Assembly: GCF_000745975.1 (NCBI RefSeq)
Contig: NZ_JQKJ01000011.1
Span: 62,001-126,000, forward strand
Length of the DNA: 64,000 nucleotides
Origin: Desulfobacter vibrioformis DSM 8776
GTDB lineage: Bacteria > Desulfobacterota > Desulfobacteria > Desulfobacterales > Desulfobacteraceae
Reading direction: 5' to 3'
The notes under the pieces are model-generated. The model did no database searches, was not told where the DNA came from, and saw only the letters and a list, made by a program, of their open reading frames with translations. Within the stretch, counting starts at the first letter, position 1. Every line of letters begins with the position of its first letter. This document shows, piece by piece, positions 25,687 to 35,267 of the stretch. A program made the position numbers and the translations under genes.

Positions 25687-27966
25687 TCATTTGCCGGGCC
25701 TGGTTTTCAACACCTCAGCGGCGTCCTTGACCCGGGTCTGGTCCAGTAGACGGCGGGCATACGCGCTTGCCCGGGAAAAACTTGTCTCCATGACAGTGGC
25801 CTGGACCCTGGGCAGGAATTTGGGGTCCACACTGAGGGTGGTGATACCCACGCCGATCAGAAAGGGGATGTGGTCCGGATCATGGGCCATCTCTCCGCAC
25901 ACGGACACGTCAATGCCGTGGCTGACAGCCGCCTTTACAATTTTTGCAATGCCACGGTTCACGGCGGGATGGTAAGGGATATAGTAGTCGGCCACCAGTT
26001 TGTTGCCCCGGTCCGCACCCAGCATATACTGGATAAAATCATTGGTGCCGATGGCGAAGAAATCGACCAGTTCTGCAAATTCATCTATGGTGGCAAGCAC
26101 CGAAGGCAGTTCAATCATCATGCCCACGTCCGGGTCGTTTTTGTGGGGCACACCCTCCTGCACCATCTGGCGGATACATTGCGCCATGACCTGTTTTGCC
26201 GCCATAAATTCGTCAATGGAGGATATTAATGGAAACATCAGGCGGACCTTTTCCCTGCCATGGGCAGCCCTTAAAATGGCTTTGATCTGGGCCCGGAAAA
26301 TCTGGCGGTGCTTCAGGGAAAAGCGAATGGAGCGCAAACCTAAGGCCGGGTTGGCCTCCTGGATAAAATCAGTGTGTTTGATGACTTTGTCTCCGCCGGC
26401 ATCCAGGGTGCGCACCGTTGTGACGGTTCCGGGTTCAGTCTTGTCAAACAGCCCTTTATAAATGAGGTATTGTTCATCTTCCGAAGGAAAACCGGACCGG
26501 ATCAGAAACGGGAATTCCGTACGGTAAAGGCCAATGCCTTCGGCTTTCAGTTCCCGGGCCAGGAGAATTTCACTGAGCAGGTTGATATTGGCAAGCAACC
26601 GGATGCGTCTGTTGTCAAGGGTGTAGGTGGCAGGCTGCATCTCCCGGGTTTTTGCCCGGTTTTCAGCCTCCTGTTTGGCCTTGAATATGGAAAGGGTGTT
26701 GTCGTCCGGATTGATATAAATATTGCCCTGGCCTGCATCCAGCAACAGCCGGGTGGTGTCGGGCAGATCTATAAAGACAGGATCATCGGCAATGATCAGC
26801 GGTATGGACAGGGACCGGGCAAGGATGGTGACATGGGAGGTGACGCCGCCGCCCACCAACACAATGCCCCGGATGCCGTCGGCGGTCAGTTTCATTATGT
26901 CCGAGGGATAAATGTCCTGGGTAACGAAAATAGTCCCCCTGTCAGCGGCTTTGGGCGTATGCACGGCCTTGAGATGGGACAGAAGACGTATGCCCAGGTC
27001 CTCAACATCCACGGCTTTTTCCTGCATATAGGCATGGGGATTATCTGAGAAAACTTTTATGTATTTCAGGGTGACCTGCTGGATGGCTGCCACAGGAGAG
27101 AGACCCTGTTCTACCAGTGCTTTCATTTTTCCTGTGAAATTTTTGTCCTTGAGCATCATGAAATGGGCAGTGAAGATCAAAGATTCGCTTTCCGGAAGGC
27201 TTGCGGTAAATTTATCCTGCAGATCCTTTAATTCATCAATGGTTTTTTCCACGGCAATTTGAAAATCAGCCAGGGAATAGGTGATATTGGATGTGTCCGC
27301 CTCAAAGAGGATGGCTTTGCGTTTTCTTCTCGAAGGCCGGATCATGCCAAATGCTAAGCCGTATCCGTCGGATTTGCCTTTAATAAAAGCAGGTAATGTT
27401 TTTGAAATGGTGTCTGCATCATCGCTTATATCCGCCGGTTCAGACGCCAGGGCCATAAGCAATCTTGCATTTTCAATGGCACCGGCCAGCTGGGTGGCAG
27501 CCGTTTTCAGTGCACGCTCATCAAGCAGGGTAAAATGGTCCATTTGTCGTTGCTGGACCACCAGAACGCCGATTTTTACCACTCCCCGCCGGATGGGAAC
27601 ACAAAGAAAAGAATTAAATGGTTCTTCTCCGGCATTGTCAAAATATTTGAAGCCCGGGCTTGTTCTTGCGTTTCCCACCCGCAGGATTTTGTCCCGGGAG
27701 AAGCACTGGCCCACCAGGCCTTCTCCGGGCAGCATCCGGATTCTGTCAACGGCTTCGGGCTTCAGACCCCGGGTGGCTTTCAGGACCAGTTCTTTGGAAC
27801 GGGAGTCAAAAAGGTAGATGGAGCAGACATGGGCTTGGAGGTGCTTTGCCACAAGTTCACTGGCACCGGTCAGGAATGCTTCAATGTCTGATCCGCTGGT
27901 GATGATGGAGGCAAGTTCCCCCATGTCGAACAGCAGGTTGAGATGGTCGGGTTCTTTTCTATTCAT
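25687..27966 (-). CDS. ptsP: PtsP, GAF-domain PEP-protein phosphotransferase (nitrogen PTS enzyme I)
   Basis: A 759-residue enzyme I paralogue that starts the nitrogen-related phosphotransferase chain. A GAF sensor domain covers about residues 20-170; in known PtsP it binds glutamine or oxoglutarate-related signals. The enzyme I N-domain includes the phosphorylated His378 in GGGVTSHVTILAR. The PEP-binding barrel shows GIGLYRTEF, RTLDAGGDK, ELPSVL, FAIGTNDF and the catalytic Cys in SVCGEMAHDP. All active residues are present. No HPr-like NPr or EIIA-Ntr gene is beside it. It may act in nitrogen or potassium signalling, which would suit a diazotroph carrying draTG (inference). Confidence 0.93.
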   Translation of the reverse strand: MNRKEPDHLNLLFDMGELASIITSGSDIEAFLTGASELVAKHLQAHVCSIYLFDSRSKELVLKATRGLKPEAVDRIRMLPGEGLVGQCFSRDKILRVGNARTSPGFKYFDNAGEEPFNSFLCVPIRRGVVKIGVLVVQQRQMDHFTLLDERALKTAATQLAGAIENARLLMALASEPADISDDADTISKTLPAFIKGKSDGYGLAFGMIRPSRRKRKAILFEADTSNITYSLADFQIAVEKTIDELKDLQDKFTASLPESESLIFTAHFMMLKDKNFTGKMKALVEQGLSPVAAIQQVTLKYIKVFSDNPHAYMQEKAVDVEDLGIRLLSHLKAVHTPKAADRGTIFVTQDIYPSDIMKLTADGIRGIVLVGGGVTSHVTILARSLSIPLIIADDPVFIDLPDTTRLLLDAGQGNIYINPDDNTLSIFKAKQEAENRAKTREMQPATYTLDNRRIRLLANINLLSEILLARELKAEGIGLYRTEFPFLIRSGFPSEDEQYLIYKGLFDKTEPGTVTTVRTLDAGGDKVIKHTDFIQEANPALGLRSIRFSLKHRQIFRAQIKAILRAAHGREKVRLMFPLISSIDEFMAAKQVMAQCIRQMVQEGVPHKNDPDVGMMIELPSVLATIDEFAELVDFFAIGTNDFIQYMLGADRGNKLVADYYIPYHPAVNRGIAKIVKAAVSHGIDVSVCGEMAHDPDHIPFLIGVGITTLSVDPKFLPRVQATVMETSFSRASAYARRLLDQTRVKDAAEVLKTRPGK

Positions 27967-28318
27967 ATTTTTTGTTGCTCCACAGGGGGGGAAGGATGCC
28001 TGCCCCTAATACAAAGTTATTTCATCTGCGGTCCTAATCTAATTTGAAACAGTTCAAGATTCAACGAAAAAAGACAGGCCCAAAGCAGTTTGGGTGAACT
28101 GCAAACCGGTTTACAAAGGCCGGATTCTGCCGCCTTGTTTTATTTTGTCCCGCTTTTTAATTCTATACTAACAAATGGATGATAAAAATTGTTGGCTTAT
28201 GAGAATTTATAACAACCTGATGCCATGCCAATTATTATTTCGGATATTGAAACCATGTGGGTGTTTATACATTAGAATGCTTCAATATCGTTAAAATAAA
28301 TGGTGGGAGGGCTTACTT
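27967..28318. promoter_or_regulatory. Divergent region between ptsP and the GGDEF-EAL gene, with palindromes
   Basis: A 352-base region with no gene. It contains an inverted repeat GCAGTT...AACTGC (28085-28090 and 28097-28102) directly followed by the perfect palindrome AAACCGGTTT (28103-28112). These could be operators for the divergent promoters; no matching regulator is known. GGGAGG at 28305-28310 is the ribosome site of the right-hand gene. Confidence 0.35.
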
Positions 28319-31078
28319 TTGAGTATTGTTGGAAATCTTCGGCTGCGTTATGTGTTTGGTTTAAGTGCCATTGCCCTTCTTGTGACAACCTCGTTTTTTA
28401 CCATGCAGCATCTCATTTCAAAACAGCGTGATTTTTCCCAGCTGATCAATCTTGCCGGGCACCAGGCCGGCCTGACCAACCGCATTGCGTATTTTGCAAG
28501 CCTGATGGTTGCCACTGATGATGAAACCGAGTTCAACCAGGCCCGGAGCCAGGTGGGTCTGACCATTCATAAAATGCAGACTGCCCACAAGGCCTTAAAG
28601 GAAGGCGATAGTGAAACCCGGATTCCCAAAGTGACCAATGAAGCCCTGGAAACCATTTACAAAGACCCTAGGATGGGGCTGGACTCTGCCCTGCAACGGT
28701 TCCTGGAACGGGCTCAAAAGGTGTATGAAACAGATATGGACAGTTTGTCCATTGGATCCATTGACTATATATACCTGGTCAATTACGGCCCCCATGTGCT
28801 TGACCCTCTTTTGGATGCAGCGGTTGACGAATATGAACGCATAGGCAGAGCCGCCATTGTCAAGATAGAACGGTTTGAAGGGATTGTCTGGCTGACCGCC
28901 CTGGCGGCTTTGCTTCTGGAGGCTTTTTTTATTTTCAGGCCTTTGGAAAAACAGGTGCGCCAGGCCCTTAACTCCCTGCAGGCCTCTGTGATCCAGCTGA
29001 CAGACACCCAACAGCGTCTGGTGGAAGCCCAGAAACTTGCCTTGGTCGGGGACTGGGAGATGGATGCGGCCACCGGGGCGCTGAGTTGCTCGGACCAGGT
29101 CTATGAAATTGTGGGAAGGCCCATGGGCACCGTTGAAATGAATCCCAAAAATGTACTTAAATTTATCCACCCCGATGATAAAAACATCGTCAAAAATCAG
29201 GTTAATGCCCTTGCCCAGAATCCGGATGCATTGAATATGGAGTTTCGGATAATCCGGCCGGACGGATCTGAACGCCTGGTATACCAGCAGGCTGCCTCTG
29301 CAAAGGGCAAGGATGGGGTTGTGGTAAAAATTTCAGGGACCATCCATGACATCACCGAGCGCAAGGAGTTGTCAAACAGACTGGACAAGCTGTCCCGGCA
29401 TATCCCCGGATTTATTTTCCAGTATAAGCGTGACAAGAACAAAGCCGGGTGCATGCCCTATGTCAGCCGCGGGGTGCAGCAGACCTGTGGGGTCAGTGCC
29501 GACGTGCTCCAGGACGATGCCCGGGCACTTTCAGATCTTGTATATGAAGAAGATCTGCAAAAGGTCAGGGACAGCATTGATGCCTCGGCCATATCTTTAA
29601 GAACCTGGAAGTCCCAGTTCAGGATCAGGCATCCGGAAAAAGGAGAAGTCTGGCTGGAGGGCCATGCCACGCCGGAGCAAATGATGGACGGTGGTACCTT
29701 ATGGTATGGCTATATCTGGGATATCACCGAACGAAGGCTGGCTGAAAACCGGATTAGACGACTGGCCCTTTATGACGCACTGACCGGTCTTGCCAACCGT
29801 CGCATGCTCATGGACAGGCTGGCCCATTCCGTTGCCTTGTCCGTCAGGAAAAAAGATTATGGTGCCGTGCTCATGCTGGATCTGGATAATTTTAAAAGCC
29901 TGAATGATACCAAGGGACACGATACCGGGGATGCCCTGCTTGTGGAGGTGGGCAGACGCCTTGGTGCCTGTGTCCGGGAAACAGATACCGTGGCCCGCCT
30001 TGGCGGGGATGAATTTGTTGTGCTTCTGGAGTGTCTGGGCCGTGATGAAATAATAGGCCATGAAAGAGCCATGGCTGTGGCAGAAAAAATCAGGGCGGAA
30101 CTGAACCGGCCCTATATTCTGGGAGATGACCAGCATGTCCACCACACCAGTGCCTCTGTGGGGGTGGCCCTTTTCCACGGCAGGAACCGGGATGAAAGCG
30201 AGGTGCTCAAACACGCTGATGTGGCCATGTACGAGGCCAAGGACCTGGGCCGTAACCGCATCTGTTTTTATTCCAAGGCCCGTCAGGCCATTGTGGACAC
30301 CAGAAGCGCCATGGCCCTGGATATGAAAACCGGCCTGGATAACGGTGAATTCAGCCTGTATCTTCAGCCCCAGGTCTCGAAAAACGGGATGCTGTGCGGG
30401 GCAGAGGCCCTGCTCAGATGGCTGCCCTGGAATAAATCGCCTGTCAGCCCGGAAGCGTTCATCCCTCTGGCCGAAAGTACCGGCCTGATTCTGCCTTTGG
30501 GGGAATGGGTTCTTAAACAGGCCTGCACCATGGTCATGGATATGGAAAAATACCAGCTTCCCGAAAATTTTGCCCTGGCCGTGAATATCAGTGCCTTGCA
30601 GTTTGCCGAAGATAACTTCATTAAAATCGTTAAACGGGTGTTTGATGAAACCGGTGCCACACCGTTACGATTGAAATTCGAACTTACCGAGACCAGTCTT
30701 GTCCAGGATATGGAACGTGCCAGAAACATTATGAAAGAACTTCGCACCATGGGACTGCAGGTTGAGCTGGATGATTTCGGTACCGGGTATTCCTCGCTGA
30801 ACTCCATTAAAAATCTGCCCCTGACCGCACTGAAGATAGATGCCTCCCTTATCCGCGGCATTGAGACGGATGAGTCCAGCAAAGCCATTGTCCGCGCCGC
30901 CCTTGCCATGGCCCGGGCCATGTCTTTGAAAACCATAGCTGAAGGGGTGGAAACCCGAAGCCAGATGGATTATCTTGTTGCAGAAGAGTGCGATATGATC
31001 CAGGGCTACCTTGTCGCAAGACCCATGCCCTATGAGGCGTTTATCTCCTACCTGGGCCGGAAATTAAAAACCGCATGA
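28319..31078 (+). CDS. PilJ-type sensor with PAS, GGDEF and EAL domains
   Basis: A 919-residue bifunctional c-di-GMP enzyme candidate. TM1 is at 9-29, a periplasmic type IV pili methyl-accepting-like (PilJ N-terminal) helical region at 35-180, TM2 near 189-207, and PAS/PAC domains at about 235-350 and 355-475. The GGDEF motif is at 562-566 with an RxxD inhibitory site at 553-556. The EAL domain keeps all catalytic signatures (AEALLRW 696-702, NIS, ETS, DDFGTGYS, KID, AEGVET, QGY), so both synthesis and breakdown of c-di-GMP are possible. The start is a TTG at 28319, supported by GGGAGG 8 bases upstream; no ATG fits the first membrane helix. It stands alone and converges on the Rpn-type gene. 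Confidence 0.92.
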   Translation: MSIVGNLRLRYVFGLSAIALLVTTSFFTMQHLISKQRDFSQLINLAGHQAGLTNRIAYFASLMVATDDETEFNQARSQVGLTIHKMQTAHKALKEGDSETRIPKVTNEALETIYKDPRMGLDSALQRFLERAQKVYETDMDSLSIGSIDYIYLVNYGPHVLDPLLDAAVDEYERIGRAAIVKIERFEGIVWLTALAALLLEAFFIFRPLEKQVRQALNSLQASVIQLTDTQQRLVEAQKLALVGDWEMDAATGALSCSDQVYEIVGRPMGTVEMNPKNVLKFIHPDDKNIVKNQVNALAQNPDALNMEFRIIRPDGSERLVYQQAASAKGKDGVVVKISGTIHDITERKELSNRLDKLSRHIPGFIFQYKRDKNKAGCMPYVSRGVQQTCGVSADVLQDDARALSDLVYEEDLQKVRDSIDASAISLRTWKSQFRIRHPEKGEVWLEGHATPEQMMDGGTLWYGYIWDITERRLAENRIRRLALYDALTGLANRRMLMDRLAHSVALSVRKKDYGAVLMLDLDNFKSLNDTKGHDTGDALLVEVGRRLGACVRETDTVARLGGDEFVVLLECLGRDEIIGHERAMAVAEKIRAELNRPYILGDDQHVHHTSASVGVALFHGRNRDESEVLKHADVAMYEAKDLGRNRICFYSKARQAIVDTRSAMALDMKTGLDNGEFSLYLQPQVSKNGMLCGAEALLRWLPWNKSPVSPEAFIPLAESTGLILPLGEWVLKQACTMVMDMEKYQLPENFALAVNISALQFAEDNFIKIVKRVFDETGATPLRLKFELTETSLVQDMERARNIMKELRTMGLQVELDDFGTGYSSLNSIKNLPLTALKIDASLIRGIETDESSKAIVRAALAMARAMSLKTIAEGVETRSQMDYLVAEECDMIQGYLVARPMPYEAFISYLGRKLKTA

Positions 31079-31100
31079 GCCTGCCGGGTATCCTTGAACT

Positions 31101-31724
31101 TTATTTCAGCAGGGCCAGAATCTCCGAATTGTCTTTTGCTGTTTTTATGGTTTCTTTGATTTTGACAAGTATTTCCAAATCATCAATTTTGTTCACTGAG
31201 ATCATCACAGTATCAATGTCCTCCGGAAACTTGAGGGTTATTCCCAGCTCAATGGTTTCTTTGAGGCCTTCCAACTTGCCTTCCAATTTACCCCTCTCTT
31301 CGCCTTCTTTCCGAAGTTTTTCTGCCAGAGTCATGATATATTCCCCCGTTGCTTTGGAGATAGCCTGCTCAGCCATCTCTTTTATTTCCTCCAAAGACAG
31401 TTCATCCTCATATTCCAACAGCTGAAGGTGGACATACTTGTCATTGTAGCTTTTATGTTCAAACAGCAGGTATATGAATCCGGCACTTCCATCCCTGAGC
31501 TTGACCCGGTAAAGTATGTCGGAATAACAGTCAGCCAGATCTTGATCAATAAAACTGTCCTTACTGATCTCCAGGGAGGACATCTCCACCAGATCCAGAA
31601 CCTTACCCGGCAGATGGTTGGCTAAAAAGCTGTGGGCATTGTCCCGGTCACTGTAAATTTCCCGGATCAGTTTATCATGGGGATTGACTACCCCTATGGT
31701 ATCTTTTATATCTTTGCCGGTCAT
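31101..31724 (-). CDS. Rpn-family PD-(D/E)XK nuclease/transposase-like protein, internally shortened
   Basis: A 207-residue member of the Rpn (recombination-promoting nuclease, Transposase_31) family. The N-terminal NPHDKLIREIYSD segment, SFIDQDLADCYSDILYRV and LLFEHKS give the family nuclease core with Asp and Glu-x-Lys. Usual family members have about 300 residues. Here the text jumps from HLQLLEYEDEL directly to the C-terminal helical tail (KLRKEGEERGK...), so about 80-100 central residues appear to be missing without a frameshift. It may be a natural short variant or an in-frame deletion remnant. Rpn genes often spread by recombination. Convergent with the GGDEF-EAL gene. Confidence 0.75.
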   Translation of the reverse strand: MTGKDIKDTIGVVNPHDKLIREIYSDRDNAHSFLANHLPGKVLDLVEMSSLEISKDSFIDQDLADCYSDILYRVKLRDGSAGFIYLLFEHKSYNDKYVHLQLLEYEDELSLEEIKEMAEQAISKATGEYIMTLAEKLRKEGEERGKLEGKLEGLKETIELGITLKFPEDIDTVMISVNKIDDLEILVKIKETIKTAKDNSEILALLK

Positions 31725-31855
31725 TGTGAAATTTTATCCTGCTCTGCTGCTTCAGTCAAGATAGGGATCAGCGAGTTAGGGCATAAATTCCTATGGGAAG
31801 ACAGGTCTCCGTAAGTTTCGCCTTAAATCTCCGTTGCGCAGGATCGCCTTATATA

Positions 31856-33208
31856 TTAGGGATATGAGCCAGCGGCTTTTGTAAACAACCCCAGCGCCAT
31901 AATAAAACTGACAAGCTCGGCAAGCGGCACGGCCATCCAGATGCCATTTACCCCCAGATAGTGCGGCAGCGCGATAATACACAGTGCAATCAGCAGGCTT
32001 CTGAAAAAAGAAAGTGCTGCCGAAATTCTGCCATTTGAAAGTGCGGTAAACATGGCTGAACCAAAGATGTTAAAGCCGATAAACAGAAAGGCGAGCGGAA
32101 AAATCAGAAATCCGGCTCTGGCGATGGTATATACCGTGGATCCTGGCGGTGAAAAAATGCCTGCCAGCATGCCGCCGGACACCAGAGTGACGGTGGTTGT
32201 GGCGAGCGACGCAGCGCCTGTCACACCCAGGCAGATCGCAATGATTTGTTTGAGTTTATCTTTGTCTCTGCGGCCATAATTATAGCTGATTACCGGTGCG
32301 ACACCCATGGAAAAGCCAATGAAAAATGTGGAAAGCAGAAATTGCGTATATATCATAATGGTGATGGCTGCCACACCATCCTCTCCCAGTAACCGCATCA
32401 TGGCAATATTGAATAAAAAAGTGGTCACTGCAGTTGCAAGCTGACCGACCATCTCGGAAGAGCCGTTGCAGATACTTTCTGCCAATACGCTGAAATTAAG
32501 CCCGGGTTTGCTGAAAAATAAGGTGCCCCGGCGGTTGCAGCAGAAAAAGACAAGCCCGGCAATGGCTGGAATCGCGTATCCAATACCGGTAGCCAGTGCT
32601 GCACCGGTGATGCCCATGGGAAAAACGATAATGAGCAGGTAATCAAAAAGCGCGTTTGCCAATCCCCCTGCCACACCAATCATCATGCCAAATCCAGGTC
32701 TTCCTGCTGTAACAAAAAGGCAGGCAAAAATCACCTGCAGCATGTTCATCGGAGTGAAAAACAGGAGTGTGCCGAGATAATCCCGGCAAAAAGGCAGAAT
32801 TTGGGTGCTTGCGCCTAGTTTTTCCAGTAATGGATCGAGGAAAAGCAGTCCGCTGATCGCTATAACGATCCCTGTCATTGCAGCGGTGGCAACAATCAGA
32901 GAGAAATTGCCGCGGGCTTCAGCGAGCTTGTTGTTTCCCATCTTGCGTGCGATAAGCGCACTTGCGCCTGTGGCAAGCATGGTGGAAAGTCCAACGATGA
33001 GGTTTATTACAGGTGTTACAATATTGATGGCGGACAGGGCATCCGTGTTCACCCCCCTTGCAACAAAAATGATGTCCACAATTGTGTACAGGCCGAAAAA
33101 GAGCATCATAAAGATCGTTGGAGCGGCAAAACCCAGCAGCGTGTATGCATTGAAATCTTCTGCCAGAACATTCCCCGCTGTTTGTGTGTCTATGGCTTCA
33201 GAAGACAT
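31856..33208 (-). CDS. MATE-family multidrug/cation antiporter
   Basis: A 450-residue exporter with about twelve hydrophobic helices in two homologous halves, typical of MATE proteins that expel drugs or organic cations in exchange for Na+ or H+. PTIFMMLFFGLYTIVDIIFV at the first helix and GLSTMLATGASALIARKMG match the NorM/DinF-like class. I chose the ATG at 33208; a longer frame to 33280 runs deep into the regulator gene and lacks the hydrophobic-start pattern. The start overlaps the end of the AraC-GNAT gene by 11 bases, so translation is probably coupled and the regulator likely controls it. Confidence 0.88.
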   Translation of the reverse strand: MSSEAIDTQTAGNVLAEDFNAYTLLGFAAPTIFMMLFFGLYTIVDIIFVARGVNTDALSAINIVTPVINLIVGLSTMLATGASALIARKMGNNKLAEARGNFSLIVATAAMTGIVIAISGLLFLDPLLEKLGASTQILPFCRDYLGTLLFFTPMNMLQVIFACLFVTAGRPGFGMMIGVAGGLANALFDYLLIIVFPMGITGAALATGIGYAIPAIAGLVFFCCNRRGTLFFSKPGLNFSVLAESICNGSSEMVGQLATAVTTFLFNIAMMRLLGEDGVAAITIMIYTQFLLSTFFIGFSMGVAPVISYNYGRRDKDKLKQIIAICLGVTGAASLATTTVTLVSGGMLAGIFSPPGSTVYTIARAGFLIFPLAFLFIGFNIFGSAMFTALSNGRISAALSFFRSLLIALCIIALPHYLGVNGIWMAVPLAELVSFIMALGLFTKAAGSYP

Positions 33209-34046
33209 GACTGGTGGGCAAAAACATTTTTTGAGTCGGGTAGCCGAACTCCACAAGGTACTCCCCTCCGGTGAAACCAAAAGCCGTCAATGTCCTGCGG
33301 TGGCCCGTATCTGCCCGGTCTCCACAGCGGTAGGTTGTGGTGCTGATTGCCGGATGTGTGGTCATTACACTCATGGCTTTGGCAAGGTGTGCCTGCATGA
33401 TTGCTCCCTGGCGATAAAACGGATGTATACCCAGAAAATCAATGTTTCCCGACGCGGGAGAGAGCATCATGATCCCTATGGCGCGATCTTTTTCTTTCAT
33501 GATAAAGGCGTGCTGCCTGGCTATATAATTTTGCAGTGTGGCCGCGTGTTCGGCTTCGTTTAAACAGGGAAAGCCATCCACCACCAGCCGCACCAGGTGC
33601 ATCCAGGCGGTTGTATCCTCCTTTCTGGCTGGTCGAATAAGGCTATGCCCAGAGCGTTTGGGGGGCGAATGCATGTCATGGACCGGCACCTTGATTTCAA
33701 ATCGCATCTGCAGCGGATAGAATGTCCTGTTTTTCCGGAACCTGCCAGGAGGAAATTTGTACATGGCTTTAAAGATCATGGCAAATGCCTGCTGGCTCCC
33801 ATAACCGGATTGCAAGGCGATTTCCAGGATGGGCAGTTCCGAATACACAAGCTGTCTTGCCGCTTCTGTCAGCCGCCGCCGCTGGATGTAGACATGCATC
33901 GGCAATCCCACTGTTTGGGTAAACAGATGATGAAGGTAATAACGGGAATAGCCCAGGCGTCTGGCCACCTTTTCAAGCGCCAAAGGCGTTCCGAGATGGG
34001 CTTCGATATGGTTGATCGCGGCAATGATTATTTCTATGGGCGTCAT
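33198..34046 (-). CDS. AraC-type regulator fused to a GNAT acetyltransferase domain
   Basis: A 282-residue two-domain protein. Residues 1-105 are an AraC DNA-binding domain with two helix-turn-helix units (ALEKVARRLGYSRYYLHHLF and ILEIALQSGYGSQQAFAMIF). Residues 135-275 resemble a GNAT acetyltransferase (IRPARKEDTTAWMHLV start, DFLGIHPFYRQGAIMQAHL acetyl-CoA loop). The AraC unit is N-terminal, the reverse of most AraC proteins with an N-terminal sensor. The C-terminal GNAT could act as ligand sensor or as an enzyme modifying a toxic compound. It is the first gene of an operon with the overlapping MATE exporter, so a drug-resistance role is likely (inference). Confidence 0.85.
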   Translation of the reverse strand: MTPIEIIIAAINHIEAHLGTPLALEKVARRLGYSRYYLHHLFTQTVGLPMHVYIQRRRLTEAARQLVYSELPILEIALQSGYGSQQAFAMIFKAMYKFPPGRFRKNRTFYPLQMRFEIKVPVHDMHSPPKRSGHSLIRPARKEDTTAWMHLVRLVVDGFPCLNEAEHAATLQNYIARQHAFIMKEKDRAIGIMMLSPASGNIDFLGIHPFYRQGAIMQAHLAKAMSVMTTHPAISTTTYRCGDRADTGHRRTLTAFGFTGGEYLVEFGYPTQKMFLPTSHVF

Positions 34047-34254
34047 GGTATTGACCTGTAAGGGATAAACAATAAAAAACGTCTGGTTTATACTTTATAT
34101 TGAATGGGCTGTCTTCATCATTCTTGCGGTTTTTTATGGTACCAATGAACCCTTTCATGTCCTGGCGCCCCTGCAAAATCAGCTTTTGATAACCGGTGTA
34201 AACTGGTATAAATGCTGGCTGTTAAGTTGATAAACCTAAAAAAGGTCATGAAAC
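34047..34254. promoter_or_regulatory. Divergent intergenic region between AraC-GNAT and panE-like genes
   Basis: A 208-base AT-rich region that must hold both promoters. A near-repeat of ACCGGTGTAAAC / ACTGGTATAAAT is at about 34192-34214. No recognised operator. AAAGGTC precedes the panE-like start. Confidence 0.25.
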
Positions 34255-35205
34255 ATGTTGAAATTCATAGAAAGAATCGCCATTTTCGGGGCTGGAGCCA
34301 TGGGCGCAGCATATGCCGGTTTATTTACAGACAACTCAGATATCCGTGTTTGCTTTGCAGCCCGGGGGGATCGTTTTGCCCGCCTTGAAGGTGCCACCAT
34401 CAACGTTAACGGCAGGGACTACACGATTCCCGTGGTACATCCCGGCCGGGTGAATTGCCCCTTTGATCTGGTGTTGGTCGCCTTGAAACACCACCATCTG
34501 ACAGAACCGGTGCTCAACGATATCAATGCACTCACAGGGCCGGACACCCTGATCCTTTCCGTGATGAACGGGCTTGAAAGTGAAAAACTGCTCGGTCATG
34601 CCTGCGGCCAGGAAAAAATCGTTCCTGCCATTGCCGTCGGCATTGATGCGGTGCATCATGGAAATAACCGTTTTACCTTTGCCAATCCAGGGAAAATTAT
34701 ATTCGGAAATGATCCGGTTCTTCCCCATGCAGATCACACAGATCGGTTGAAACTGGTAAAAACCGCCTTGGATCTGGGTGGCATTCCTAACGAAATTTCA
34801 CCGGATATTCTCAGAAACATGTGGTGGAAATTTATGGTCAACGTTGGCGTAAACCAGGCTTCTGCCGTGCTTGGTGCGCCCTACGGCATTTTCCAGAAAG
34901 TGCCTGAAGCCCGGGCACTGATGGTTGCACTGATGCAGGAGGTGGTGACCCTGGCCCGGCACAGGGGCGTCAATCTTCAGTCGTCCGACATTGACCAGTG
35001 GGTGGACATACTCAATACCTTATCCCCGGACGGAAAAACATCCATGCTCCAGGATATGGAGGCCAAAAGAAAAACAGAAGTGGAAATTTTTGCGGGTGCT
35101 GTTGAGGTTATGGGCAAAGAGGACGCAATTGCCACACCTGTGAACAGCATTTTTTTAAATCTGATCCGGGTGAAAGAAAAAACCACGGCCGGCAAGGTAG
35201 GCTAA
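34255..35205 (+). CDS. Ketopantoate reductase family protein (2-dehydropantoate 2-reductase-like)
   Basis: A 316-residue NADP-dependent reductase of the ApbA/PanE family. The Rossmann motif FGAGAMGAAYAG is at residues 12-23. The C-domain has MWWKFMVNVGVNQASAV, which holds the catalytic Lys and the Asn pair of the family. True PanE makes pantoate for coenzyme A, but many paralogues act on other 2-keto acids, and no other pan gene is nearby, so the symbol is withheld. It ends before a strong bidirectional terminator shared with the convergent cytidylate-kinase-like gene. Confidence 0.87.
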   Translation: MLKFIERIAIFGAGAMGAAYAGLFTDNSDIRVCFAARGDRFARLEGATINVNGRDYTIPVVHPGRVNCPFDLVLVALKHHHLTEPVLNDINALTGPDTLILSVMNGLESEKLLGHACGQEKIVPAIAVGIDAVHHGNNRFTFANPGKIIFGNDPVLPHADHTDRLKLVKTALDLGGIPNEISPDILRNMWWKFMVNVGVNQASAVLGAPYGIFQKVPEARALMVALMQEVVTLARHRGVNLQSSDIDQWVDILNTLSPDGKTSMLQDMEAKRKTEVEIFAGAVEVMGKEDAIATPVNSIFLNLIRVKEKTTAGKVG

Positions 35206-35223
35206 ATGCGGCGGTGGTATAGG

Positions 35224-35257
35224 AAAAAAGGCGGCGTTTCACATGCCGCCTTTTTTT
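35224..35257. terminator. Bidirectional intrinsic terminator
   Basis: The stem GGCGGC (35230-35235) pairs with GCCGCC (35245-35250) around a 9-base loop. An A-run lies on the left and a T-run (35251-35257) on the right, so it works on both strands. It sits between the convergent panE-like and cytidylate-kinase-like genes. Confidence 0.9.
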
Positions 35258-35267
35258 ATCAGGTTTA

